This document shows positions 27,578 to 35,869 of a DNA stretch of 64,000 bases, in pieces; the first letter of the stretch is position 1, and each line of letters starts with the position of its first letter. Location: positions 1 to 64,000 of the forward strand of contig NZ_SNWQ01000001.1 of assembly GCF_004361855.1 (NCBI RefSeq). The letters are read 5' to 3'. Under the pieces are notes generated by a model, which saw only the letters and a program-made list of their open reading frames with translations, had not been told where the DNA came from and made no database searches. Source of the stretch: Kribbella caucasensis. Its GTDB lineage: Bacteria; Actinomycetota; Actinomycetes; Propionibacteriales; Kribbellaceae. The translations under genes and the position numbers were made by a program.

Positions 27578-27728
27578 GTCCACTCTCTGCGTTCCAGTCC
27601 CGTGTCCCCGGGTACCAGACGATTCGTGCGGTCGAACTCAAGCGTAGGTGCAGAAGTCCGCACTCGGACACCTTCGAGGGGTTCGTCACGTAGGGACAAG
27701 TCGGTGTCCCCTGGGGCACGATTAGCGC

Positions 27729-28304
27729 GTGGGCGGACAACTTGCGCGGCCGTGGGCGGAACGGGCTGGGCTGACGGCGATCCTGATCGCGGTACCCGAA
27801 CTGGGTGACTACACCGACCGATGGCGATCGGTCTCCTCCTCGCCGTCGCGACCCGACAAGGCGCTGACCGACCTGGTCCCGCCGCACGTGACCGTACTGG
27901 TGCCGTGGGTGACCGACCCCGCGCCCAAGCACGTGCAGCGGCTGACCGACGCGCTCGCGGGACTGAAGCCGTTCGAGCTCGGGTTCGCCGGGGTCGGGCA
28001 GTTCCCGAACGGGATCGTGTACCTACGGCCCGAGCCGTTCGACGAGGTCCGCGCGCTGATGCGGACCGTGCTCGACGCGTTCCCTGAGTGCCCGCCGTAC
28101 GGCGGTGACCATCCCGACCCGCATCCACACCTGACCATCTCGGCGTCCACCACAAGCACGCTCGCTGTGATCGCCGAGGCGGAGGCCGCGCTCGCCGCCG
28201 AACCACCGCCCTCGGTCCTGCTCGACGACCTGACGATCTGGCGCGAAGGCGACGACAAGGTCTGGAACCTGGTTGGGTCCGTCCCCTTGGGCGGCGTCGG
28301 TTGA
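27729..28304 (+). CDS. 2'-5' RNA ligase superfamily protein
   Basis: 191 residues with both catalytic H-x-T/S-x motifs of the 2H phosphoesterase fold: PPHVTVLVPW near residue 57 and HPHLTISAS near 136. Members act on cyclic phosphates or RNA ends; the substrate here is unknown. Starts at GTG 27729 with little leader. The stop overlaps the next gene's ATG (TGATG), so it is coupled to the methyltransferase. It diverges from the DUF2520 gene across a 151-bp gap. Confidence 0.85.
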   Translation: MGGQLARPWAERAGLTAILIAVPELGDYTDRWRSVSSSPSRPDKALTDLVPPHVTVLVPWVTDPAPKHVQRLTDALAGLKPFELGFAGVGQFPNGIVYLRPEPFDEVRALMRTVLDAFPECPPYGGDHPDPHPHLTISASTTSTLAVIAEAEAALAAEPPPSVLLDDLTIWREGDDKVWNLVGSVPLGGVG

Positions 28305-29188
28305 TGCCGACCTTCCGGGAGGCGTGGGATCGGGCGCTGTACGGGCCCGACGGGTTCTACCGGCGTGAGCGACCGGCCGCGCACTTCCGTACGTCGGTGC
28401 ACGCGTCCCCGTTGTTCGCAGGCGCCATCGCACGGTTGGCGCGAGCAGTCGGTGCGGACCAGGTGATCGACATCGGCGCGGGTGAAGGCGAACTCGGCCA
28501 GGCCATCAAGGCCGTCGATCCGGAGCTGGCGGTGTGCGAGATCGAGCTGGACGACGAACTCCCCGCGCGACTGAATGGGCTCGTCATCGCCAACGAGTGG
28601 CTCGACAACGTGCCGTGCGAAGTGGTCGAGCTCGATCCCGACGGGCGGCCCCGATATGTGCTGGCCGATCTCTCGCTGGGTGATGTGGTCGAGGGCAACG
28701 ACCTGGCCTGGCTCGACAAGTGGTGGCCGCTCGCCGAACCAGGTGACCGGGCCGAGATCGGGATCACGCGGGACGAGGCCTGGGCCGGCGTACTGGACCG
28801 GCTCGACCGCGGTGTAGCAGTCGCCATCGACTACGGACACGTGCGCGCCGGGCGTCCGCCGTACGGAACACTGACCGGTTTCCGCAGCGGACGCGAGTGC
28901 GACCCGGTGCTCGACGGCTCGTGCGACATCACCGCCCACGTCGCCCTGGACTCGCTCGGCGGGACTGTCACCACGCAGCGCGAGGCGTTGCGCGCCCTGG
29001 GCGTGACGGCGAGCCGGCCGGGACAGGAGCTGGCCCGAACCGATCCGCTGCGCTACGTGTCTGAGCTGTCGGCAGCGGGCGAGGCTGCGGAGCTACTGGA
29101 CCCCTCCGGGCTCGGTGGGTTCGGCTGGGTGTGGACGGGCACCGGTGAGGACGCAGTACGGCGTGCCTCGCGAGCCCTGTCGGCCTGA
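28304..29188 (+). CDS. SAM-dependent methyltransferase, MidA/NDUFAF7-like (COG1565)
   Basis: 294 residues. An N-terminal segment typical of COG1565, FREAWDRALYGPDGFYRR then HFRTSVHASPLFAGAIARL, precedes the SAM site VIDIGAGEGELGQAI. IANEWLDNVPCEVVEL matches the conserved N-E-x-x-D-x-x-P loop, and AIDYGH plus TLTGFRSGRECDP follow. The human homolog NDUFAF7 methylates an Arg of the complex I subunit NDUFS2; a NuoD-like gene (the bacterial NDUFS2) lies 2 kb away. Its last 136 bp overlap the convergent PH-domain gene. Confidence 0.85.
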   Translation: MPTFREAWDRALYGPDGFYRRERPAAHFRTSVHASPLFAGAIARLARAVGADQVIDIGAGEGELGQAIKAVDPELAVCEIELDDELPARLNGLVIANEWLDNVPCEVVELDPDGRPRYVLADLSLGDVVEGNDLAWLDKWWPLAEPGDRAEIGITRDEAWAGVLDRLDRGVAVAIDYGHVRAGRPPYGTLTGFRSGRECDPVLDGSCDITAHVALDSLGGTVTTQREALRALGVTASRPGQELARTDPLRYVSELSAAGEAAELLDPSGLGGFGWVWTGTGEDAVRRASRALSA

Positions 29189-30474
29189 GCCTCGAGGAGT
29201 CGGGCGGCGTCGTGGATGTCTCGGTGCAGGGCGACCGCGTCGGTGGGGCCGGTCGGGGTGTCCACGTGGACGTTGGCGAGTCGTAGACGGCGCTGGAGCG
29301 GTCCCTGTTGGAGCCGGACCGACTGGGTCTTGTGGTGCAGCACGATCGACGTACGACGGCTCACCCAGCCGCGGGTGGTGACCAGGAACTGGTCGTCCGC
29401 GCCGTACGAGAGGTAGCGCCAGCCGATCGGCCGCAACCACTTGGCGCGCTCGGGTGCGCGGTGCATCTCGATGCTGGACAGGTCGAGGCCGGGCAGGACA
29501 CGGGCGAGGACACCGGCGACCTCCTGGCGTTCGCCGACCGGTAGGAGCTGGGCGCCGTCGCGGTCCTCCTCACCGTCGCCGTTGCCGCCGCCGACCACAC
29601 CGGCGATGTCCAGGTCGACCCGGGACCAGCCGAGCAGGCGCCAGACCAGCGGCTCGGTGATCAGCAGGCCCTGTACCCGGCCGGGTGGAACCGTCTGCCG
29701 CTGGAGGTCGAACAGGCCGCGCTTCGTCCGCAGCCCGTCGTGGGTCTCCGACAGGGTGAACTTGTGGTTGCCGACGACCTGCTTCCAGATCGGCTGCACC
29801 ACACCGAGCAGCAGTGGCGCACCGGCGAACAGACCGACGTGGAACTCCAGCACGGTCGTGGCGACGATCAGCCAGATCAGACCGGCGAGGCTACCGAGCA
29901 CGGTCGAGGACAGCAGCGTCGCACCGAGCAGACGCCCCGTGGGAACGACCAGGAGCGGCGGCGACTCGACCTGCGGGGTCTGCGCTTGTTCGGCGGCGTG
30001 CTCGCCCTTCGCGCGGACCAGCAGGGTGCCGCGGAGCTTGGCGGCGTCCTCGTAGCTGAAGTAGCTGAGCCGGCCGTCGCTGCGGCTGCCGCCGGCCACG
30101 TCCATCCGCAGCTCGGCCATGTTGAACAGCCGCGCCACGAACGGCTGCGCGACGTCGATCGCCTGGATCCGGTCGAAGCGGATGATCCTGGTCCGGCGGA
30201 AGAGGAACCCGCTGTCCAACCGGATCGCGTCGTCGGTGAGCTGCCACTTGGTGAACCACCACGACAGCGCGCCGAGCGCGATGCCTCCGATCAGGACGGC
30301 GACCAGGCCGATCCCGGCCAGTTCGAGGTTGCTGCGCAGGCTCTCGTTGTTGGCCATCGCGATGGCGGCGACGACGAAGTACCCCCAGCCCCGCACGAAC
30401 GGCGTCAGCGGATGCAGCCGGTCCCCGTTCCGCTCCACTGTTTTCTCCGGCGGCGGGGCGGTCGGTTCGCTCAC
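29053..30474 (-). CDS. Bacterial PH-domain membrane protein (YdbT-like, bPH2)
   Basis: 473 residues. GTG 30474 overlaps the stop of the preceding gene (GTGA). Membrane helices near residues 30-45, 55-72 and 175-225 separate bPH2 repeats; each repeat has W-x-L/F-T-x-x-x-x-G-x-x-x-x-R-x-G elements (WWFTKWQLTDDAIRLDSG; FTLSETHDGLRTKRGLFDLQ; YLSYGADDQFLVTTRGWVSR). The Pro/Ser/Ala-rich tail (last ~50 residues) is coded in the convergent overlap with the methyltransferase gene. A membrane or envelope role is likely, molecular function unknown. Confidence 0.85.
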   Translation of the reverse strand: MSEPTAPPPEKTVERNGDRLHPLTPFVRGWGYFVVAAIAMANNESLRSNLELAGIGLVAVLIGGIALGALSWWFTKWQLTDDAIRLDSGFLFRRTRIIRFDRIQAIDVAQPFVARLFNMAELRMDVAGGSRSDGRLSYFSYEDAAKLRGTLLVRAKGEHAAEQAQTPQVESPPLLVVPTGRLLGATLLSSTVLGSLAGLIWLIVATTVLEFHVGLFAGAPLLLGVVQPIWKQVVGNHKFTLSETHDGLRTKRGLFDLQRQTVPPGRVQGLLITEPLVWRLLGWSRVDLDIAGVVGGGNGDGEEDRDGAQLLPVGERQEVAGVLARVLPGLDLSSIEMHRAPERAKWLRPIGWRYLSYGADDQFLVTTRGWVSRRTSIVLHHKTQSVRLQQGPLQRRLRLANVHVDTPTGPTDAVALHRDIHDAARLLEAQADRAREARRTASSPVPVHTQPNPPSPEGSSSSAASPAADSSDT

Positions 30475-30959
30475 AGGCCCCACGCCTGCGCCTGACCGAG
30501 GGCGGACAGTCTGTCGCGGAGCCGGCTCGCCTCGTCGGGGTGCAGGCCGGGGATCTTCGCGTCCGTGGCCGGGGTGGCGGTGTGCAGCTCGACCGTGGCG
30601 ATCCCGAACGCCCGTTCCAGCGGTCCGGCCGCGACATCGACGAACTGCATCCGCCCGTACGGCACGACCACGAGCTGGCGGAACATGATGCCGTGGCTGA
30701 CGAGCAGTTCGTCCTCCCGTTCGGCGTACTTCCAGGACCGCTGGTTGCGCCCGATCAGGACCCAGGTCCAGGCGAAGCCGATCCCCATCACCACCAGCCA
30801 CAGGACGCCGTACAGCCAGCCCATCATCAGGCCGAACGACACCAGCCCGACGATCGTCATCAGCCCGAACACGATCGCCGCGGTCACCCGCCGGACCGCC
30901 GCGAGCTTCGGCGAGACCGGTGTCCAGCTGACATCCGACGGTGCGAAGAGGTCATCCAC
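30471..30959 (-). CDS. Bacterial PH-domain membrane protein (YdbS-like)
   Basis: 162 residues with two membrane helices (near 26-45 and 48-68) and one bPH2 domain: WKYAEREDELLVSHGIMFRQ and VVVPYGRMQFVDVAAGPLER, ending in AFGIATVELHTAT. This is the usual small partner of the larger multi-repeat protein encoded next, with a 4-bp overlap. The two probably work as a pair in the membrane. Confidence 0.87.
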   Translation of the reverse strand: MDDLFAPSDVSWTPVSPKLAAVRRVTAAIVFGLMTIVGLVSFGLMMGWLYGVLWLVVMGIGFAWTWVLIGRNQRSWKYAEREDELLVSHGIMFRQLVVVPYGRMQFVDVAAGPLERAFGIATVELHTATPATDAKIPGLHPDEASRLRDRLSALGQAQAWGL

Positions 30960-31040
30960 ACCATAAGCCTGTCACGATAAGTGTCCCGCGAGCGATGTAG
31001 CTTGAACGATGCTGGTGTTCAGGCGCGTGCATCGGGGCGT

Positions 31041-31083
31041 TTGAGAAGCGTCCTCGATGCGGAGCATCGTGGATGCTTCTCAA
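31041..31083. repeat. 43-bp inverted repeat in the nuoD-like leader
   Basis: Arms 31041-31060 and 31064-31083 pair at 18 of 20 positions around the loop GGA. The hairpin lies between the divergent PH-domain gene (start 30959) and the nuoD-like gene (start 31150). It is therefore not a normal gene-end terminator. It could be an operator, a leader attenuator, or a terminator that isolates the two promoters. Confidence 0.75.
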
Positions 31084-31149
31084 AGGTCGCGAGGTGCGTG
31101 CCTGGGCGCCAGCAGCGTCAAACTACATCGCTTGCGGGACACTAAGGTC

Positions 31150-32355
31150 ATGAGTACCGAACGAGTCGTGGGAATCGGCGCGGGGTCGGCGGGGCTGGAC
31201 CCGTTGTACGAGCGCGGCGGTACCGGTACGGGCTCGGAGCTTGCCACCACCGACATGGTGCTGAACATCGGACCGCAGCACCCCGCGACGCACGGCGTAC
31301 TCCGGCTGCGGCTGACCCTGGACGGCGAGCGGATCCTCCGCTGCGAACCGATCATCGGCTACATGCACCGCGGCGCGGAGAAGCTGTTCGAAGTGCGCGA
31401 CTACCGGCAGATCATCGTGCTGGCGAACCGGCACGACTGGCTGTCCGCGTTCTCCAACGAGCTCGGCGTGGTGCTGGCGGTCGAGCGGATGATGGGCCTG
31501 GAGGTCCCGGTCCGCGCGGTCTGGCTGCGGACCCTGCTGGCCGAGTTCAACCGGGTGCTGAACCACCTGATGTTCCTCGGCTCGTACCCGCTCGAGCTGG
31601 GCGCGATCACGCCGGTGTTCTACGCCTTCCGCGAGCGGGAGACGCTGCAGGCGGTGATGGAGGAGCTGTCCGGCGGGCGGATGCACTACATGTTCAACCG
31701 GGTCGGCGGCCTCAAGGAAGACCTCCCGTACGGCTGGCTCGGCCGTGCCTCGGCTGCCTCCACCGCCGTCCGCGGCCGCCTCCCCGACATCGAGAACCTT
31801 GTCCTCGGCAACGAGATCTTCCGGGCCCGTACGGTCGGCGTCGGCCGGCTCTCGCCCGAGCTGATCGCGTCGTACGGCGTCTCCGGCCCGATCGCACGCG
31901 CTTCGGGGGTGGACGCCGATCTCCGTCGCGACGAGCCCTATCTCGCGTACGACGAACTCGCGCGCGACGGCGTACTCCGGGTCGTCACCCGCTCCGACGG
32001 CGACTGCTTCGCCCGGTTCAACGTGTTGCTGGAACAGGTGAAGGTATCCCTCGACCTCGTCGACGCCTGCATCGACCGGCTCTCGTCGATCCCCGCCGGC
32101 CCGGTCAACGTCCGGCTGCCGAAGATCCTCAAGGTCCCCGAAGGCCAGACCTACTGCTGGACCGAGAACCCGCTCGGCATGAACGGCTACTACCTGGTCT
32201 CCCGCGGCGACAAAACCCCCTGGCGCCTCAAACTCCGCTCCGCCAGCTTCAACAACATCTCGGTCCTCCCCGAAATGCTCCCCAACACCATCGTCGCCGA
32301 CATGATCGCCATCCTCGGCAGCATGTTCTTCGTAGTAGGCGACATCGACAAATAA
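31150..32355 (+). CDS. NuoD-like (complex I 49-kDa family) orphan subunit
   Basis: 401 residues. [20 protein letters not shown] is the defining N-terminal motif, then [20 protein letters not shown] (quinone-site region with the conserved His and Arg) and [20 protein letters not shown]. The C-terminus ends FFVVGDIDK rather than the usual GEVDR. No other nuo gene is present, so this is a stand-alone paralog, not the main complex I operon. ATG 31150 is chosen because homology starts soon after and upstream codons look non-coding. The MidA-like methyltransferase nearby is a plausible modifier. Confidence 0.9.
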   Translation: MSTERVVGIGAGSAGLDPLYERGGTGTGSELATTDMVLNIGPQHPATHGVLRLRLTLDGERILRCEPIIGYMHRGAEKLFEVRDYRQIIVLANRHDWLSAFSNELGVVLAVERMMGLEVPVRAVWLRTLLAEFNRVLNHLMFLGSYPLELGAITPVFYAFRERETLQAVMEELSGGRMHYMFNRVGGLKEDLPYGWLGRASAASTAVRGRLPDIENLVLGNEIFRARTVGVGRLSPELIASYGVSGPIARASGVDADLRRDEPYLAYDELARDGVLRVVTRSDGDCFARFNVLLEQVKVSLDLVDACIDRLSSIPAGPVNVRLPKILKVPEGQTYCWTENPLGMNGYYLVSRGDKTPWRLKLRSASFNNISVLPEMLPNTIVADMIAILGSMFFVVGDIDK

Positions 32356-32358
32356 CGG

Positions 32359-32379
32359 CCCGAGTGTCTCCGACACGGG
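32359..32379 (+). terminator. Weak hairpin after the nuoD-like gene
   Basis: GTGTC and GACAC pair around TCC, extended by CCC/GGG after a 2-base bulge. It lies 4 bp after the stop and has no T-run, so it is only a candidate terminator. Confidence 0.35.
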
Positions 32380-32382
32380 ACA

Positions 32383-32560
32383 CTATGCTGCGGCGGCTTG
32401 CTGGATCAGGGGGAGCAACTCGTCCACCAGCCCCGGTGTGATCGCGATCGCTGCCTTCGAGCTGACCGTGTGGGGCGAACCGTCCACGTCGAGGACCAGT
32501 GCGCGGGGGTGCGCGGGGTTCGGGGTGCGGGCGGGCGACTGAGATGCGCGCGTCGAGCGG
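32383..32560 (-). pseudogene. Unassigned ORF remnant
   Basis: The minus strand has an open segment ending PRALVLDVDGSPHTVSSKAA then IAITPGLVDELLPLIQQAAA and TAG (32383-32385). The composition looks like a real protein C-terminus. No start or upstream domain fits in the ~180 bp before the next gene, so it is probably the debris of a lost gene. The family is not recognised. Confidence 0.4.
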
Positions 32561-32571
32561 CGTACGGCGTA

Positions 32572-33012
32572 CTAAGAGGCGGCGAGGCCGCGGAGTTTTA
32601 GGTCTACTACGGTCGGCGCGTCGGCCGTGGAGTGTTTGTCGCCGGCGGCAACGACCGTGGCGACTTCTTCGTCGATCTTGTCGAGGCGCTCGTCGATGCG
32701 GTCGAGGCGGCGCTGCATCAGGTCGACGAACTCGGCGTTCTCGACCACTCGGGCGCTGGTGATCCGGGAGTACTCCTGGGCGACCTGGGCGCGTTCGTCG
32801 CTGTGGGCGAGGCGTTCGACCAGCAGCTGATGACGGATCAGCAGGGAGGCGCCGATGGCGACCAGGACGGCGCCGAACGCGGCGGCGCGCAGAATCCAGG
32901 CGTTCTGCGAGAACAGCGCGACACTCACGCCCAGACAGACGACGATCAGCAGTCCGTTGGCGACGGTGAGAACTGTGGTCCTGGTTCGACGGCGGCTACC
33001 CCTTGACCCCAT
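32572..33012 (-). CDS. Small membrane protein with coiled coil
   Basis: 146 residues. Two helices (near 15-35 and 40-60) are followed by a charged coiled-coil region (EFVDLMQRRLDRIDERLDKI). The basic start MGSRGSRRRTRTT suggests the N-terminus is inside. It is 11 bp after the DUF3180 gene and is the last gene of the folate operon. Function unknown. Confidence 0.7.
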   Translation of the reverse strand: MGSRGSRRRTRTTVLTVANGLLIVVCLGVSVALFSQNAWILRAAAFGAVLVAIGASLLIRHQLLVERLAHSDERAQVAQEYSRITSARVVENAEFVDLMQRRLDRIDERLDKIDEEVATVVAAGDKHSTADAPTVVDLKLRGLAAS

Positions 33013-33023
33013 GGACCGACATG

Positions 33024-33539
33024 TTAGGGGGTCTCGTCGGGGTCTTCGGGGATACGACACGCACGTTCGAGCAGCAATCCGGCCGTGACGACCAGCACTG
33101 AGATCACCGCCGCGGCACCGGCTGTGATCACCCGATTGCGGGGCCCCGAGGAACTCACCGCGTTCAGGAAGGATAACGCGAACCCTGCGTAAACACCGGT
33201 GCACAACGCGCCGACGAAGGCGCTGGCTTTTCCGAGCAGCAGCAGGAACACCGCGCGGGACGGTTCGATCCGTTCCCGCCGGACCTGGATCCGGGTATGG
33301 GTGTTCCGGGCCGCCGCAAACAGCAGCGCGGCCAGGAACCCCCAGGCGACCAGGGTGAGCCAGGAGACCATGGGCGCGACCCCGCCGCCGGACTCGATCG
33401 CCTTGACCATGGTGAAGCCGATCGCCGCCCCGAGGACGGCGATCGCCACCAGCAGCTTGCGAGACGTGGGCCGGACCGAGCCGGGCCGCGGCGGTTCTTT
33501 GCCGGGCGCTCGGCCGGGTCCGGTACTGCCTGACACCAC
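33024..33539 (-). CDS. DUF3180 membrane protein
   Basis: 171 residues with four membrane helices (near 27-47, 57-75, 95-120 and 135-155), matching DUF3180. Orthologs follow folK across actinobacteria (Rv3605c). The start overlaps the folK stop. No function is established; the constant position suggests a link to folate or to envelope physiology. Confidence 0.88.
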   Translation of the reverse strand: MVSGSTGPGRAPGKEPPRPGSVRPTSRKLLVAIAVLGAAIGFTMVKAIESGGGVAPMVSWLTLVAWGFLAALLFAAARNTHTRIQVRRERIEPSRAVFLLLLGKASAFVGALCTGVYAGFALSFLNAVSSSGPRNRVITAGAAAVISVLVVTAGLLLERACRIPEDPDETP

Positions 33540-34105
33540 TACTGCAGCTCGATGGTCAGGTCGTCGACCTTGTGAACACCCTCGGTGCCGACCTGGGCGA
33601 GCAGTTCCGCGACCGGACCGACACCGGGCAGTACCGCGTCCGGCTCGATGTCGAGCCAGGGCGCCAGCACGAAGGCGCGCTCGTGCGCCCGCGGGTGCGG
33701 CACGGTCAGTTCCTCGGACTCGATCGTCTTCTGGCCGTAGGTGATCAGGTCGACGTCCAGCGTCCGCGGCGCGCCGGGCACACTGCGTTCCCGGCCGAAC
33801 GCCTGCTCGACGGCGTGCGCGCGGTCCAGCAGGGTGTCGACCGACAGGGTGGTGTCGGCGAGCAGCACGATGTTCAGATACGGACCGGCATCCTCCGGCC
33901 CACCGACCGGCTCGGTCTCGTAGATCGGCGAGACGTCGACGACCACGACGTCAGGGGTGTCCCGCAGAGCGTCGACCGCGCCCTGCAGATTCGTCTCCCG
34001 GTCGCCGAGATTGCTGCCGAGCGACAGGATCACCTGGCGGATCGGCTTCAGGCCACCGCTGAGGGTGTCCGCGTCGATGACGTGGGGACTAGGGGTCTCA
34101 GTCAC
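33539..34105 (-). CDS. folK: 2-amino-4-hydroxy-6-hydroxymethyldihydropteridine diphosphokinase
   Basis: 188 residues. Transfers pyrophosphate from ATP to the pterin in folate synthesis. The HPPK signature is complete: VILSLGSNLGDRETNLQGAV, SPIYETEPVG, GRERSVPGAPRTLDVDLITY and VPHPRAHERAFVLAPW. The first ~20 residues are an extension not needed for the fold. It overlaps folB upstream by 8 bp. Confidence 0.97.
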   Translation of the reverse strand: MTETPSPHVIDADTLSGGLKPIRQVILSLGSNLGDRETNLQGAVDALRDTPDVVVVDVSPIYETEPVGGPEDAGPYLNIVLLADTTLSVDTLLDRAHAVEQAFGRERSVPGAPRTLDVDLITYGQKTIESEELTVPHPRAHERAFVLAPWLDIEPDAVLPGVGPVAELLAQVGTEGVHKVDDLTIELQ

Positions 34106-34490
34106 GGGGTTCTCCGGGTTTGCGCTGCACGGTCAGGACAACATCGTCGAACGGCACGGTGATCGGCGCCGAGGGCTTGTGGATCGTCACGGCGGTCCCG
34201 GTGACCCGCGGGTCGGCGAGACACAGCTCGGCGATCCGGTGGGCCAGGGTCTCGATCAGGTCGACAGGATCGTTCTCGATGGCGGCATGCACCTGCTCGG
34301 CCACGGCACCGTAGTTCACGGTGTCGGCCAGGTCGTCCGAGGCCGCGGCGGGCCGGGTGTCCAGCTCGAGCCGGACGTCCACGACGAACTCCTGCCCGTC
34401 GGCCCGCTCCTGCTCGAACACCCCGTGCCGGCCGAATCCGCGGATGCCGCGGATCTCGATCACGTCAGGAGGCGTCACGGGACCGCTCAT
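34098..34490 (-). CDS. folB: Dihydroneopterin aldolase
   Basis: 130 residues from ATG 34490, which has GGAGGCGGA just upstream. DVIEIRGIRGFGRHGVFEQE carries the catalytic region, YGAVAEQVHAAIENDPVDLIETLAHRI follows over the substrate pocket, and TIHKPSAPI contains the conserved K-P. Converts dihydroneopterin to hydroxymethyldihydropterin. ATGA overlap with the SnoaL-like gene upstream. Confidence 0.96.
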   Translation of the reverse strand: MSGPVTPPDVIEIRGIRGFGRHGVFEQERADGQEFVVDVRLELDTRPAAASDDLADTVNYGAVAEQVHAAIENDPVDLIETLAHRIAELCLADPRVTGTAVTIHKPSAPITVPFDDVVLTVQRKPGEPRD

Positions 34491-34951
34491 TCCGCCTCCT
34501 CCTGTCGACCCCCAGACGACAGTACCGGGGAGGCGTGGTGGATCCACAACCGCCAGCCGGAAGAAGTTCTCCGGAAGACGTTCGTGGCCAGCGCCTTACC
34601 GCCGGCGAACCCCTCCTCGGGCGCACCTTCACCCGACGACAGGACATTTTCTGTACACGTGACGTATGCCACGTTGTCATCCACTCGTACCTGGACATCG
34701 GTGAGGAAGAACTGGATGTACGGCGTGTTCGCGAAGATCATCGCCCAGGCCCGCATCATCTCGTTGTACCCCGAGATCGCCGCGTTGCCGGGATGGATGC
34801 AGACCGGGTCGGGTTCGGGCAGCCAGACCGCGGCCATCAGGTCCAGGTCGCCCGCCTCGAACGCGTTGTAGAACGCGGTGTTGGCGTTCAGTACGACGGA
34901 TTCCGCCGTCACCTCGGCCCGCGGACGCGCACCCGGTTGCTCGTCGGTCAT
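34487..34951 (-). CDS. SnoaL/NTF2-like (DUF4440-type) protein
   Basis: 154 residues with the cone-shaped NTF2 fold: an N-terminal helix pair (LNANTAFYNAFEAGDLDLMA), then VWLPEPDPVCIHPGNAAISG and a beta-sheet ending WRLWIHHASPVL. It sits between folP and folB with 4-bp overlaps on both sides, so it is translated with folate enzymes. Its role there is not known; it might bind a pterin or detoxify an intermediate. Confidence 0.8.
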   Translation of the reverse strand: MTDEQPGARPRAEVTAESVVLNANTAFYNAFEAGDLDLMAAVWLPEPDPVCIHPGNAAISGYNEMMRAWAMIFANTPYIQFFLTDVQVRVDDNVAYVTCTENVLSSGEGAPEEGFAGGKALATNVFRRTSSGWRLWIHHASPVLSSGGRQEEAE

Positions 34952-35793
34952 CCCGCTCCCCACCTGCGCGCCACCCGGACCGCATCCGCACTCGGTGCCA
35001 CCGCGTGGGCCCGGACGCACCAGGCCCCACTCGCGGCAGCGAGGGCGGAAACGGCCGCGCTCGCGTCGTCTCGTCGTACGGCCGGTCTGGGTTCGCCGGT
35101 CTCCTCGTCGGCGAGCAGCCTACCTAGGAACGTCTTCCGGGACGCACCGATCAGGATCGGCCGCTCCAGTACGGCGAACTCGTGCAGCCGGCGCAGCATG
35201 GTCCAGTTGTGGTCCGCGTTCTTCGCGAAACCCAGTCCGGGATCGATCGCGACCCGGGCCAGGTCGATCCCGGCCACCCTGATCGCCTCCAGCCGCTCGG
35301 CCAGTTCGGCGATCACCTCGGCCACCACGTCGTCGTACACGGCCCTGCTCTGCATATCGGTGGAGTGTCCACGCCAATGCATGCACAAGTACGCCGCGCG
35401 GCGGTCCGCGACGAGTCCGAGCATGTCGGGGTCGGCGAGTCCGCCGGACACGTCGTTCACCATCACGGCCCCGGCGTCGAGGGCGAGTGCCGCGACCTCG
35501 GAGCGCATCGTGTCGACGGAGATCAGGGCGCCCTCGGCGGCCAGCGTCTCGATCACCGGCAGCACCCGGCGGATCTCCTCGGCCGGGGCGGGCCGCTCGG
35601 CTCCCGGCCGGGTCGACTCACCGCCGACGTCGAGGAGGTCGGCCCCCTCGGCCAGCAACTCGCGCCCGTGTTTGATCGCCGCGGACGGCTCGAACCACTC
35701 GCCCCCGTCGGAGAACGAGTCCGGGGTCACGTTGACCACGCCCATCACCAGACATCGGTCCGGCGCGGGCAGGCCTTCGACAGCGGTTCGCAC
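34948..35793 (-). CDS. folP: Dihydropteroate synthase
   Basis: 281 residues, TIM barrel, the sulfonamide target. CLVMGVVNVTPDSFSDGGEW is the pterin and phosphate loop, LLDVGGESTRPGAE the second conserved loop, VMVNDVSGGLADPDML and PILIGASRKTFLG the active-site Lys region, ending IRVARRWGAG-like with VRAHAVAPSADAVRV. It joins pterin diphosphate and p-aminobenzoate. It is the first gene of the folP-SnoaL-folB-folK-DUF3180 transcript. Confidence 0.97.
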   Translation of the reverse strand: MRTAVEGLPAPDRCLVMGVVNVTPDSFSDGGEWFEPSAAIKHGRELLAEGADLLDVGGESTRPGAERPAPAEEIRRVLPVIETLAAEGALISVDTMRSEVAALALDAGAVMVNDVSGGLADPDMLGLVADRRAAYLCMHWRGHSTDMQSRAVYDDVVAEVIAELAERLEAIRVAGIDLARVAIDPGLGFAKNADHNWTMLRRLHEFAVLERPILIGASRKTFLGRLLADEETGEPRPAVRRDDASAAVSALAAASGAWCVRAHAVAPSADAVRVARRWGAG

Positions 35794-35869
35794 CTGACCA
35801 CCGTAGTGGTCCGGCCCCGCGCGCCCTACTGGGGCCGACCAACCCGGCTCAGCACACCCCAGCCGAGGA

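Noticed and set aside
31123..32376. 417-codon minus-strand frame opposite the nuoD-like gene
   Set aside because: The plus strand carries full NuoD motifs; the antisense product has none.
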